A stretch of DNA of 64,000 bases from Lutjanus erythropterus (lineage: Eukaryota > Chordata > Actinopteri > Lutjaniformes > Lutjanidae). Shown piece after piece: positions 51,059 through 63,987 of this stretch (within the stretch, counting starts at the first letter, position 1; each line of letters opens with the position of its first letter). The stretch covers positions 11,337,548-11,401,547 of the forward strand of contig CM034607.1 in assembly GCA_020091685.1 (NCBI GenBank), written 5' to 3'. The translations under genes were made by a program, and so were the position numbers. Below the pieces are notes generated by a model. The model was not told where the DNA came from, searched no databases, and saw nothing but the letters and a program-made list of their open reading frames with translations.

Positions 51059-54000
51059 CTAAAACTTCATTTTTTCATTCATTTGTACTTTGGCAGAGAT
51101 AGAGTCCAATGAATTGCCACTGTAGTCCTTCTGTTTGCAGCATCTCCTCTGGATGAATTTGAAGAAGGCGACCCCGGGGACGGCTAAACTGGGAATTCCA
51201 GCCAAGATGAAGATGATGATGTAGATCCAGGAAGGGTAAGGACGTGGTGCGAGCACGGGGAACTCCTCCTGCAGCCAGAGTCGAGGAAAATGTTACAATT
51301 TGTATCAATGTCTAATATACAAGAGGTCTGAAATTACAAAAGGTTTATTTCTCATAAATGGTCTCTGGACTTAAACTACTGTGATGAGCACACTTACCGC
51401 CTCCTGGTCCCAGACCAAATAGGTGAGACTCTTGGAGATTTGGGTCACAAAGTAGAAAATCAAGATGAAGATCATAATGACTGGACTAACCACCCTCCAT
51501 GTCACCTGCCAGAAAATATTGGGCTTGTGGCCGATCATAAACTCAATGTCCTTGTTAAACCTGTTGGAAAGCAATAAGAGGGAAACGTAATGTCAGCTGA
51601 GTGTGTATGAAAGCATCTATAAAAGGCAACTTTGTGCTTCTTGTACTTTTATTAGCTACAGTAAATAAAGCACTATGTGGGTTTGTGTGTGTTCAACATG
51701 AACTTCAAGGACATAAAAGTCTCTGTTCTCTGTTCACTCTGTAACCTTGTCCCTGTATCATGGAATATCTTGTACATATTTAATAAATTATAAGTAGCAT
51801 TTTTTTTACTGCTTTCATCAACAGAAGTATTGAATCTCTTTGCAAAATTTGTTTCCCACATTTCTCCCCAAAGTCTTGCTACATTACAAGATACACTGTA
51901 TGTTACCTCTTTATCTCTCCTTTGATGACTACTGTTTTATCTCTGTTCCAAGGTCTGAATACAATTATCTGTTAGTTTCTGCTTTGTTTCCAGCAAATGC
52001 CTGTGCCTCGTGCATGTAGGCCTACGACAGTAACAAGATATAGGGCCCCATTTAGATGAGCACATGGTCCAAAGTGCATGGCCTATGTGCCTGTAAGATG
52101 TTGTAAACTCCACTTTTCTATTTAAACAGTGCATAATCTGGGCACAAAGTAAGGCACAAGGTGCAAATAGGTTGTATTTAGTCTCTTAATTAATCACAAG
52201 TGTGTTTTGGGCGTAACATGAATGAAACCAATCAGAGTGTCATATCCCATTTCCTTTAAAAGCCAGGTGCCCCTGTCTCTGGTACACTGCTGTTAAAATT
52301 AAGGATTTGTCAGGTTGGAGAAGCCAATAGGGATACTGACATGACGCACTTGTAGTGATGTAAGCACTGTGGTTAGGTCTGGTCCCTTGGATGCACTATA
52401 TCAATAGTGACTTCCTGAACAAACTCACCTATCTATGCCATAAATGTAGATAACAGAAAACATTTCACAGAATCCGATGACCAGGAGGGGGATAGAGCCA
52501 GCAAAGTTGTCAAAAAGAGCTAGCCAGTAGTTTCCAGAGCCCTGGGCAAATATGAGTCCCAGTGCGAAAGATATGAAGCATACAGCACCTGAAAAAACAA
52601 TAAGTGGTTACACTCATATTGCTACATCAAACTTTAAAATCCTGACGTGAAAAAGTATTTTGTATTTAGAGGGAAATTCTGAAAATTACCACAGAAAATT
52701 TCTTTGGGCCAAGTGCGGGGCAATACCCTGAGGTCCTGCAAAGGAACCACCACTCCCTCGATGTTGCCGAACATAGTCGAGAGGCCGAGACAGAAGAGCA
52801 TGATGAAGAAGAGGACAGCCCAGAGAGGAGAAACGGGCATCTTGATGATGGCTTCTGTGAACACGATGAAGGCCAGACCTGTTCCCTCCACACCCTGAGG
52901 GAGTATACTCCTATTATTTCAGCCAGTAACTGTCTGACACTTGCTAAACTTTAACATATTAAATAATAACAGTGCTAACATATCCAAATGTTCTCTACTG
53001 ACCTGACTGAGGAAAGTCTTCATATCACATTCTTTTAGCGGCAGTCCTTGAAGGATGGAAGGATCTGACTGGTTGAATTTGTTCACATATTCGTCATAGT
53101 TGCTTTCTGTGATGCTCCCTTCAGGGTAGTTGAAGGCATTCATCAGCGTCAAGATGTTCCTACAAAAATGCACAGCGAGGTGAGTTCAGTCTGATATAAT
53201 TAAACCCCTTTAAAAAAAAACAAAAAAAAAAAACAGCTACGTTTGAAACTCACGTTCCCATGCAGTCATCATAATTTTGCGTGGCCCTGAAGCCGATGAT
53301 GGAGTAGATAACCGTTGCGGAGTACACTGAGGTGCAGCCATTGATGATGGAGATGAGGACAGCATCCTGCTCACAGTTGTTGCTGCGAGGAAATTATGAT
53401 CACATGAGGAGAACTGTTCAAAAGAAGGCTGTTGTGTAACTTGTGCAGTTTAAATAGCTACTCACTGAACAGAGTTGTAACTGGAGAAAGAGATGAGACC
53501 TCCAAAAGCCAAGGAGAAGGAATAGAAAACTTGAGCGCCTGCATCCAACCAGGTCGCTGGATTCATTAACTCATTCACCTAAAAGAGTAGAGAAATTAGA
53601 AGTTAGGTAGTTTCTTTCATGTGAAATAATTAGAAAATAGAACCAGTAAAAGTGAGCCAAGATTTCTATGCAAATTACCCCATATTGTAATATTTCTGCC
53701 CTTTAAAACTGACAGTAAACACTACCTCTTACTGTCCCAGCCATTGTTAATAATAGATGTGTGAAGGTATTGTACACCAGGATTATTTTTTTGTTTAATA
53801 ACACTTTATTTGAGAGGATGTGCATAAGACTGTCACAGGCATGTCATAGCATTATGAATATGAATTATTATTAACTTATTAATTAAGTGTTTTTTGGTCA
53901 ATTATGTAATTTTTAATTCCAAGTTGATATCGTTTGAGATGAGATGCCTTTTTTATGGCAATTTGACATGACAACCAAGACAACATAACCTGTCGCTGTC

Positions 54001-57000
54001 TTTGTCATGACAACTTGACACGATCAAACTTAAAGAGACTGTTTAACTTTATGTTTTAACACTGCATTATACTGTCACGTGTGGTTGGTCTTGACACTGG
54101 CCATCATGAGACCATTTTAAGTGTGCCATGAACAGAGCATGTGAGTGGAGTGGAGCTGTAAGAATTTCCGCTCCTCGCTCACAGAGCTGTTTGACCCCCT
54201 TAAATATTCACGCCTCGATTCAAACTTCTATGGTGCACTGCAGGCTGCACCACAGAACCAGCAGTATTTTAGGAAACAGTCAATATTCAGATGTATCTAT
54301 TTCTTCACTATTATTATTGTTAATAATAGTCATAGGTACCAACTTGATTTGAACACTTGGGAGTCAAAAAAAATGTCTGTCTGTGGTAAAAAAAAAAAAA
54401 ACCTATATTATGTTAAGGTGTGATGAGGCCTAGGGATTAATATTTTCCCAAAAATTACACATTTTCTATTCTGGGAACAGAGGGACACTATCCCATTGTT
54501 TATTGGTTCCAAATCTTTTAATGCGAGGATTAAATGCCAAATTCAGCCTGTGATCTGTCACTGTTTGACTGAACAGACACATGGGAGTAATATTTTACAA
54601 TCCTCCATGTTAAATCAAGTCATCTGGTGTTTTCAAAGTCATAATATTGAGCTGAAACAGATTCTATATTCTGAACGCATTCAGAGGCTGCAGCTGAGCG
54701 CAGCAGACTGTACACTTCAATGTTCAACATAGTCGGTTTAACGAAGTTAATGATCACTCAAAGTTAAAAAGGATTAAAAGAGGTTTACTCGTGGGACTAT
54801 TTCTTGCCTGAGGAACTTTCCAAAGTCAACCTCATATTTATGACAAGACTTCAGGAAGTTACTGCCTCTTGTTAAGAAGTACGTAAGCCTCTGTAAAACC
54901 ACAAATTGTCTTTTTGACACTTATTTTTTAGTTGCTTCCTCCTGTTTCCAGTCTTTGTGGTAAACTAAGATAACCGCTAGCTAGCTGTAGTCTCACATTT
55001 AATGGACAGATGATAATGACACAGTCTTCCTATCTAAATCTGTGTTACATGTACTTACATCTGGTGTGAAGAGATACTTGATTCCCTCTAAAGATCCTTT
55101 CAGAGTCAGTCCTCTGATGAGAAAGATAGTGAGGACCAGATACGGCAGGGTGGAGGTGATGTAGACAGCCTGAGAAATGAGAAAATGATATAATAAGCCA
55201 AAAAATGTATATCTGAACAAACATGCTCCAAAGCAGGCATCACTCCCACTTCAGATTCCTCTGGTGTTGCGTGACTTTCTGACCTTTCCAGAGGTCTCGA
55301 TCCCCCGGATGCAGCAAACATAGAGCACAGACCAGGCAGCTATCAGGGCTAGCACCATCCACCACTGAAGACCTCCAGAATTAGAAATCGATTCTGAAGT
55401 GTTCAGAGTCTCTCTGTACCAGAAGTAATCAGTAGTGGTGCTCCGAGCACACTCCTCCACTAGACCTGTGACGGACAGATAAAGAGAAAGCAAAAGGCAA
55501 ACTTACGATCATATTAAGAAAAGGATGTCAGCAACCTTGGAAAGAAATGTTACCACAGACTGTACAGCAGGTGGCTGTAGATGTTTCTGACTGTTGTCTT
55601 TACTTGTGAAGGCATACCTGTCTTGTTAGCATTGAGAGGACATTGGCTCCAAGGCAGGGGATCCTGAAAGGAGTTGAAGAGATACCACATGATCCAAGCC
55701 ATGATGGTGTTGTAGTACATGCCCACCAAAAATGAGACCATCATCGACGCAATACCTGTAACCAAAAGCAACCATTAGTATTGTGGTGATGGTTTTCTCA
55801 GACAAGTAGCAAGGCTAGCAGCTCTATGACTCTACTAACAGCTGTGCTTTAAGTTAGTGTTAACATCAGCATATTGACATGCTTACAATGGCTAACATGC
55901 TGATAGATGCAGTAGACGCTAATATTTTTAAAATTGCCCCAATGGAACACCAAGCTCCTAAATTTGGTGGCCATAGGGTATTTCTGGTGGCCCAAATGTA
56001 AACTTATGTAAATACAAAACAGAAAAGGCAATTTACCACTCTCTACCACTACCACTTTCTTAAATGACCTTTCTTAACTGTGACTCGTCCCTTAAATTGT
56101 GATGTAGTGTTTCCTGATGGCATTGTTTCCTGTGGAAAAAGAGCCTTCTCAGCTAGTTGAGGAGATTGGTGGCACCCACCCCAGTGCATTATTTCCTTAT
56201 TTGTGTCTTATTCTAGACACTTAAACTCTTGCTTCCATTCACTACTAAATGTTCATTGCTGAAATGGTCCACCTTCTGTGTTTCTGGTTCTCCATTTTAG
56301 CCGTTGAAGGAGGCTTAGTAAACCCACACTTCAGTAGCTCTGACATATCGGTAGCTAGCCAGCAAGTTACTACTTGCTACTGTTTACTGTTTTTGTAAGA
56401 TGTTGAACTGAAAGGTGTGACAGAATCAGGATGTTTGTGGAACTTTTAACATTGTGCTGATGAAGGATGTAGTATGGGGATAAACTCCTTTTTGTGGCCA
56501 TGGGCCATAGGACCATGTCGAATCCTGGTTTACCATGTACACCATCTTAGTTTAGCATGTTAGCATGCTAATATTAATTAGCATTAATTAGCATAAGCAG
56601 CATGTAAGCAACTCATAGCTAAGGCTAATGGCAATGCTATTAGTTTTGCAAGTATTTGGACATAAACCACAGTTGGACAAAGTGAAATTTGCACTTGCAG
56701 CTGATGATGGTGCTAGTTGAACAGTTAAGATATCCTCAAAGTAAATTAATTGGCAAAAATCCCCCCACAACTTAATGCTTTTTTTACCCACCGACTCCTG
56801 TCAGATATGGATTGATTGATCTCCACACTCCCACACTGCCTTTCCTCAGGCGCTGACCGATGGCAAACTCGAGGTGCAGCAGTGGGATTCCCTCCAGGAC
56901 CAGCAGGATAAGGAATGGGATCATAAACGCTCCTAGAGGCACAACATTCACATTATAATAATGAGTTAACAATGCAGGCAATGATTCACTCTAATCAGCA

Positions 57001-57876
57001 CTCCAGTGAAAGTAAGTAAATATTCACTCATGTACTTGATTCACAAAATGGTTCTCATAAAGACACCAATAAACTGTAAAAGGGTTGTAAAAAAATTTAT
57101 TATCTGCCTTACTTGCTATTTAAATAGAATAAGACTCATACATTCACTTTTATAGCTTTGAGAAAATGAAGGAAAAGTAAGTAATTATAAAAAAGTAAGT
57201 AATTATATTTGTTTCAAAATGTATCAAATTGCCAGTTGATATTATTAAAGTTGGTCGACTATTTTGTTAAGATTAATTGTTTGATTATAAACTTTTATGA
57301 TCACAGTCTATGAAAAAAAAAAACAAGCAAGAGAGACCAAAAATTATCTTGGAAGAAAACTGGTGTTAACACAGTCTGACTCTGTGAACTGCCACAGACT
57401 GCCAGTTAAAATTTCACAGCACTTTTAAACATACACTAAATGAGTTCTGTGAAACTCGGATTATCCACAATTTGTAGAAATTCTCATAGAATTTTTTTTA
57501 AATTAAAATTTCAGTTTTAATGACTGAATCCCGTCAAATGTGTCAGTTCATGTGTTACAGTATAATCCACTGTAATTATGGATGTTATACAAGGTTTCAT
57601 TTTCTCTAAAAGTAGACAGATTAAAAAAAAAACCTTCAGTAATTACTAGTCAAACACCCATTCTCATCCCACCCTACCTCCTCCATGACTCTGACACAGG
57701 TAAGGGAACCTCCAGACGTTGCCAAGTCCCACACAGAAGCCCACACAGGTGAGCAGATACTGGGCTTTGTTGTCCCATTTGGGCCGGTCCCCTGCTTCCT
57801 CCTTCTCCATCCTCTCCAGGTCTGCATGAGAGGGGATCCGGTCATCCAGTCCCGGGTTTCGTATCTTCAGTTTCAT
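51059..57876 (-). CDS. slc6a19: Neutral amino acid transporter B0AT1 (canonical copy D), 12 exons, 635 aa
   Basis: The array member closest to mammalian SLC6A19 (human 634 aa). It is a sodium-driven transporter of broad neutral amino acids at the gut and kidney apical membrane. Exons in transcript order: 57876-57678, 56932-56792, 55755-55618, 55465-55284, 55169-55059, 53578-53466, 53382-53254, 53159-53003, 52894-52690, 52588-52429, 51560-51398, 51268-51059 (1908 nt). Seen directly: RIPS and [16 protein letters not shown]1 [30 protein letters not shown] with [10 protein letters not shown] in the extracellular loop, TM6 [10 protein letters not shown] (Ser277, Ser279, Phe282 as in B0AT1 apart from Tyr276), [14 protein letters not shown], and [20 protein letters not shown], which is identical to my memory of the human protein. 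The tail is 13 residues longer than in B and C. The start has a perfect CCACCATG context. Introns 1 and 5 carry dispersed repeats. Confidence 0.95.
55830..56740. repeat. Dispersed repeat ('ttagcatgctaat' type) in intron 2 of copy D
   Basis: Contains 'agcatgttagcatgctaata' and 'tattagttttgcaagtattt', followed by 'gatgatggtgctagttgaac', motifs of an abundant teleost interspersed repeat. A second, weaker block with 'gcttacaatggctaacatgc' lies at its left side. Non-coding. Confidence 0.5.
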
Positions 57877-60849
57877 GGTGGATTCTTGTAAACTTCACTG
57901 GACTGGCTGTTGAGTCTCCCTTTGCTAAACTGTTGACAGCTTTGCTACTTTCTAAGCAAAACTTAAAGGGGCTGTGTTCTTGCTCATACAGTCTTCTCTG
58001 TGCACTGTCTCTCTCCGAGTCCTTTACCCCTACTGGGTGTCCTTGGAAAAGGCACTGAGGTATCTACTGTGACCTGTGGTACATACAATGCAGTTATCAG
58101 TAGCTCATTACAGTCTGTGTTGTATTATGTAATGTCAGCAAGTTTAAGCGGAAAAAGGTGCAACCTTCTCGATAATGGTTAGCCTAATGCATCACATGCA
58201 CTGCCATCGCAAAAAAACAACAACTGAGTTTGGTATTGTTAAAAAGGAGGAAAAAAAAGAAAAAAAGTTGACCATTGTGTGGGTTGTTTAATGAAAGAAC
58301 TGATGGTCAACAAGCAAATCCAATGCATTAAAATGTGATAATAACTACAGTTCTTATGTCAGAAGAAACATGAAACACTCTGCAGTCAGAGACAAAAAAA
58401 TAAAATAAAATAAAATAACTAACTGTGAAATCTGCTTTAACTTTTTAGTCTGGACTGCCTTAAATTTTTAAGTTGACTGAATTTGAAAAGACAAGAGGTA
58501 AATTTGTAATGACTGGAAACAAATAAACTTTTCTTGACAAATGAAGTTAATATTAATTCAGTTGTACTTGAGAAAACATGTTGTCAAACAAGTTGAACCA
58601 ACACCTCGTCAGTCACACTGGGGTACAGTTTTGATTTCCTTTTACATTTCAGTTCTTCATTCAAAAGTGCAAATGTTTCTTTAGAAACTAAACTTAATGA
58701 GTTGATTGAACTTTGTACAGTACATTCATTTAACTCATCATTTTATGTCAAAAGTCTTCAACTTAGAAGAACTGAACAACTCAAAAGTTAATGAGAAAAG
58801 ATTAATTGAGTCTACTAAATTTGTTTTATGATTTTTTACAGTGAACACCTTTCCCATCATGGCTTATCTTCCTATCAGGCCACACCTCATCCAGTCCTTG
58901 AGAAATCAGATTGTTTTATTGCAGACATACATGTACATAATTTCAGTCTACAGAGGCATATTCTACCTGTTTTCTCTCAAACTTGAAATTGTTGAACAAT
59001 GCTTTAATTTATTTTGATGTTAAGAGTAATCATCAAGAAATCACACACCAAAGGAAGTTATTTTTTTAGGTTTTTTTTTTATACCACTGTGTTATTTTTC
59101 CTGCTAGATAATATTTAAGCCATTCAGAGTTCATGTAAATCTTATCAGTGTTCTTTGCTAATTCAATTATTAACCAAAGAAAGACGGGAGTCGGCATGTA
59201 TCATATCTAGGGTTATTTTAAGGATGTTCATAACGATATCTCTGTGTGTAACCTTGTAAAAACACAGTAAGTTCAACCACCAAAGTGCTTCAGTAAATAT
59301 GTGGAGTCATATTTGTCAGAATGGGTTTTCTTTAGCTTCTTTTTATCATGAAAATGAACCAATATCACCATAAAATATTTTGAGTTATGCAATACTGTTC
59401 AACAGTTTGAAATCACCTGTGATACTGATGTTTTTTTTCCTTCAGTAATGACCAGTTTAACAGATAAAAACCTTTAATTCACTAAAATTCAAACTAAACC
59501 CTTTTTTATCAGTTGTTTTTCTCAGTGATTGGTAACGTTAGCTTGCAAACAAACAAACGGCTAATACTATTAATAATATGTACCAAGCTTACTGTTAAAA
59601 GCAAAATAGTCTAATGAATTTAAGAATGATTCAGTTTGTACGTGATGGTAACGTTACTAAAGCACTGACAGGAAGTAAATAGACATGCAGTTCATAAAAC
59701 GGATCACATTACATCATTATAAGTTTCACTTTGGGAATAATATAAGCAATAAACATGGAATTTCCACCACACAGCTATATTAACTTGGTTAATGTAATAA
59801 GTGTTGAGACACCATATAAATTTCAAACACAAACAGCATTTATCCACAACAGATTTTATCTCTCTTTCCAAATGAGCATCCGTCCTTTACGGCCAGTGTT
59901 GTTGTCACTTCAGTCTTTACATGCGTCATTACCCCAAATGGCCATGTAACAGTGGAGCAAATGGTTAAACAATAAAAATGTGATGTTGCTATGAGCCCAG
60001 AGAGAATTAACACCTGAATCTGCAGCCCCCCCTCAGCTTTACAGAGCTTTATAGTGAGTTTCAGCTCATTGTGTAGCTGCGTGGCGTGTAATTTTACTGT
60101 CTTAGTTCACTCTCACTGCTCTAATAGCTCCATTTTAGGCTGCAGCTGTTTTCTGAAAAACTACCTTCTCCTCTCCAAACAATAGACATACAGAGTTAAC
60201 AACTAGCTGGTAAATGTAGTAGAGCATTTAGCAGCTAAAGATCTGGATATTTTATAACAGAAAATGGACCAAAGTTGAAGATTGGCCCTATATAGTGCAG
60301 TCTATTGATAATGGGGTGGCATAGCTGATGAATCGTTCATTTTGTGATAAAAGCACCAAATTTCGCAGATGTGTTGATAGATACATTAGGAAAAAATCTG
60401 GATTTTAGGACATTGCAAACTCATCCTCTGGTTTGCATGCAGTCATTTTTCGAAATGGCCATCAAAGGCTGGCCAAACCTTCCTATTCCAATGGACCCAC
60501 ATGTAATAACAGACATAATGTAGATCCTAGCATCCCTGAAAAACAAAGAAAATACTCACCCCAATTCTGTGAACTTTAAAAAAAAACCTGGTCACACCAT
60601 GAATTAATTTTATTAGTCCTATATAGTAAAGTGAAGTAAAAATCGTTCTCGTAGTATTATTTTGATGGTGGCTATAGAGCAAACATTGTTTTTTTTATAA
60701 CTTATAAAAGTACAGAAGCAGGTAAGTAACACACATATAATTATGTTAATGAGCAGCACACTGGACGATGATGTTCTATAGAAAGAAGGTGGCATGAAAG
60801 TCAATCCCAGAAGTGACAGATGCACTGCTGATGCTGATGAATGGACCAG
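57877..60849. other. Gene-free region upstream of copy D
   Basis: Holds the copy D promoter just right of 57876, which cannot be delimited. The remainder to 60.85 kb is AT-rich with no exon of the SLC6 family or any other family that I recognise on either strand. Confidence 0.5.
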
Positions 60850-61160
60850 AGGAGATCCAGAGGTGTATAGTAATGAAGTAGATGTACTTCGTTACACTAC
60901 TTAAGTATTTTTTTTGAGAATTTGTACTTTACTTGAGTTGTTTTTTTTATCAGGACTTTTACTTTTACTTCACTACATTTAAAAGTTTAAAAAGATACTT
61001 TTACTTCGTTACTTTGACATTTGCCACCTCGTTACTCGTTACAAATTAAAATAATCTCTGCATGAGATTCCGAGAGGACGAGAAGAACCATGTAGGCTAC
61101 GGTACTCTCGCGCTATAAATGCGGAATGCGCGCGGGGCCGGCAGAGATATCACTACAAAC

Positions 61161-61386
61161 ATGGCAGCCGCAGAGCATGTGGATGAGGGAGACACAGAAG
61201 ACGGCGCACAGCGTTCAACAGAAGCCGACGGTGACGGTCACCCCTGGTCTTACTTGGAAAGTATGTTCAGGTACCTCGGGATGGAGGGAAATTCCTACCG
61301 AATGAAGTGCATCTTATGCCTTTCAAAGTGCCACGAAATAAAGGCCTTCAGGAAATCACTGTCCAACCTCAAAATAACACATCGAA
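61161..61386 (+). pseudogene. First exon of a hAT transposase (BED-type zinc finger), rest missing
   Basis: From the ATG at 61161 (an earlier in-frame ATG is at 61119) the frame encodes an acidic leader, then a BED-finger-like segment with CILCLSKC and a following Asn-Leu-Lys-Ile-x-His. It ends at a good splice donor (GTAAGT at 61387). A TATA-like ctataaat lies at 61112-61119. BED fingers sit at the N-terminus of hAT transposases. No downstream transposase exon is found before the right terminus, so the gene is truncated. Confidence 0.6.
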
Positions 61387-61453
61387 GTAAGTGCATTAAG
61401 TAAGCAATGTTATTTCATGTGGCAGGAGGGATTTAAAAGTTTTAGCCAACATT

Positions 61454-61546
61454 ACGGGCAAGTTGCTAACGTAACGACGTGCTAGCATGGTTGCGAGCTA
61501 GTAGCAAGTTGCTAACGCTATGTGCTAACGTTAGCAACTTGCCCGT
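61454..61546. repeat. 18-bp perfect inverted repeat inside the hAT element
   Basis: acgggcaagttgctaacg at 61454-61471 is exactly complementary to cgttagcaacttgcccgt at 61529-61546. A third partial copy, agcaagttgctaacg, lies at 61503-61517. It could form a hairpin with a loop of about 57 bases. Confidence 0.8.
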
Positions 61547-61580
61547 ATCACACGTGTGGTGGTGTCAACAAATAAACCTA

Positions 61581-61581
<1 letters not shown>

Positions 61582-61642
<61 letters not shown>
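61582..61642. repeat. (CA)n microsatellite inside the hAT element
   Basis: About 30 uninterrupted CA units. It explains the Cys-Val and Thr-His repeat reading frames on the two strands. Confidence 0.95.
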
Positions 61643-61645
<3 letters not shown>

Positions 61646-62741
61646 TGTTCTGCAGGAGTGTCAATAAACAGGGTTAGCATCTTAACTCGAACGAGGCAGT
61701 TTTCCTCCCACATGATACATTTTTAATATTAAGTGCTTCACTTTTTTGAAAAATACACAAATAAATCATACAAAATCTGTAACTTGAAGTTAAGCAATAG
61801 GCTATTGAAAATTTGTCTGTTCATAGGAACTGTAAAATGGCATGCTGTTCAATAAAATAGCTTTGTGTTTTTTTTAAATTGTATTTGTTGTACAGTAATT
61901 TGATGTCCAAGCTCAGTGTCCATGTTTTAGCTTTAAACAATAGATAAAACATAGTTGTTGATAAGTTCAACTTCTCCACTTGAACCAGAAAGTTTGTTTG
62001 TGTGGTGTTACTGTGCCTCAGCTCATGAGGATTCTCCCAACATAGTTAAAAAGTGGAAAAAGTGGTTCTTATGTTAAAGACGTTGTTTATTTGTTGAATG
62101 GTATTCTATACCACATTTCATTCACCTGAAAAAGTGAAATAAAAAACAAGGAGAGTATAATTTTGGGTTGTTTTGTTTCCTTTCATGTGTACTATAAAAT
62201 TCTTGTACTTGTACTTTTGATACTTGAGTATATTTTTTCACAAGATACTTTTGATACTTAAGTACATTTAATGTGAGGTACTTTAAGACTTTTACTCAAG
62301 TAATATTTTTTTAGGTGACTTTAACTTTTACCAAAGTCATTTTCAGTTATGGTACTTATACTTTTACTTAGTTATTTTTTTCAAGTACTTTATACACCTC
62401 TGAGGAGATCCCAGGTGATGGGATGCAGGAAGAACTACAAGCTATTATAGCTTGGATGTATAGCGTCCTCCTCTGGGTAGCCAGGACCGTGCTGGATGAG
62501 TATTTTTGTCACCTAATGCTATGTTCTAGCCAACGAAGTAATAGCTATAGGTTTGGGTGGAGACACACAGACACATGATGAAGGGCATTCGCAATGCATC
62601 CTGGTACATGTAGACTTAGTTGCACAGCTCTGCAAGCAGAAGAATTCGGTTTTCTTGGTCAAGCAGCACTGAGGAATTTATTTCACTGATTAACTACATT
62701 TACCATCAACAGTGACTGGACATCCAAATGACTGCAGTTAA

Positions 62742-63000
62742 AGGGACAGTTCACAAATCAAAAATACATATTGGCCTGTAGTGTATTGTGTTGTTGGAAA
62801 GCAACGGTGGTTTAGAATTTTGCAAATTTATTTATATAATTTTTTATGTATTGAGCGATACAGGACGCATGCCATATAGCAGGTGATATAACCATTGTCC
62901 ACTGCCTAATAAAAGAACTTTTTTCATGCTGCGTGAATTGCACATTTTACAATGTCCTTTTATTGGGACCAGTACAAGACACACCTACGCAATAACCTTC
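62742..63000. repeat. MITE-like fragment
   Basis: Begins 'gggacagttcacaaatcaaa' and 'atacatattggcctgtag', like the element at 10370. The right end is not recognisable, so it is a fragment. Confidence 0.4.
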
Positions 63001-63846
63001 CTGTTTAATCAGCATCTGTACATATCACACATGTTAGGTGGATAGATTATCTTGGCAGTGTTCACAAATTTGCTTGCTGCTTTAATATATTTGTGAACAA
63101 CATTTAAGAGGAATAAACCTTTTGTGTACATAGAAGATTTTTTACTTTAACTCATCAACCAAAGTATTGCATTTATATATTTGGTGAGAGTGTTACCAGC
63201 AAAATGTACTTTGAGTATCAAAGTACTCAGTGCAGTAAAATGGTCCCTGTCGGTGTTTTTCTATTGGATTATTACTGCTGCTACATTAATGTGTAAGTTA
63301 CAGTTTATTGCTGTAGATGTTTTAGGTTGAGCTACTGGTTAAATCTACAGCAATACATCATGTTCTATAAGATTACATGTTTGTAGTATCACTGTCCTTT
63401 GAGAATCATTTATCTCTAAAAAGTCAATATTTCATGAGCTTAGAAAAACAGTTTTGTTTTCAGTTTTCGTGACGATGCATTTTCCAGCCAAACTAAGAGT
63501 CAAGAGTTTGGTGATACATGGTTTTGCCTGGACAGGAAGGGTGTGAAAATTGCGTTCTGTAAAGTAACTAGTAACGTAACGTAGTGGAGTAAAAAGTCCA
63601 ATATTTGCTTCTGACATGTAGTGGAGTAGAAAGTTGCAATGCCAGATTATGTGTGAATACAGTCGAAGCAATCCTCAGCCTGCTCAGCCTGTGTGTGTCT
63701 GTTAAAGAGACAGAGAATGTGATGTAACCGTTGGTCATTACGCTTTTATGGCGTTCCAGACTCAAAACCTGCATGCTGTATTGGCTGGGGGTTTCACACT
63801 ACGGCCCAACAGTGAGTTAATGTGCTTAGATTCATTCCACCACCAA

Positions 63847-63987
63847 AGCTGCTGTCAAGTAAGAGATTCATTGCAGCCCGAACCTCTATACTGCCATTTC
63901 TAAGGTGTTGGCTGATGGAAAATTCCAGGTACAACAGTAGGATACCCTCCAGGATGAGCAGGATAAGAGAGGGGATCATAAAAGCAC
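63847..63987 (-). pseudogene. Relic of slc6a19 exon 2 from a further array member
   Basis: The minus strand reads [20 protein letters not shown], then [17 protein letters not shown], clearly homologous to exon 2 of the three intact copies ([36 protein letters not shown]). Damage: the acceptor AG is GG (63989-63988), the conserved IGQ is ISQ, and the end of the exon is scrambled with an extra codon. Exons 3-12 are absent to its left. Exon 1 could lie beyond the window edge. It is most likely a dead duplicate; the alternative is a highly divergent functional gene, which I consider unlikely. Confidence 0.75.

Larger units (their letters stand above)
60858..62402 (+). mobile_element. hAT-family transposon, internally deleted, with perfect 8-bp target duplication
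   Basis: Termini cagaggtgtata at the left and tatacacctctg at the right are perfect inverted repeats. The 8-bp duplication aggagatc lies immediately outside on both sides (60850-60857 and 62403-62410). Subterminal regions are dense in 'tacttttacttgagt' type repeats, as is usual for hAT transposase binding. The element keeps one N-terminal coding exon and lacks the catalytic part, so it needs a transposase from elsewhere. The clean duplication suggests fairly recent insertion. Confidence 0.85.

Noticed and set aside
58380..58425. Possible CRISPR-like or regulatory A/T repeat (aaataaaata)
   Set aside because: A simple AT-rich low-complexity run without spacers; the genome is eukaryotic.
61531..61713. 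Cys-Val repeat protein frame
   Set aside because: Produced by the CA microsatellite.
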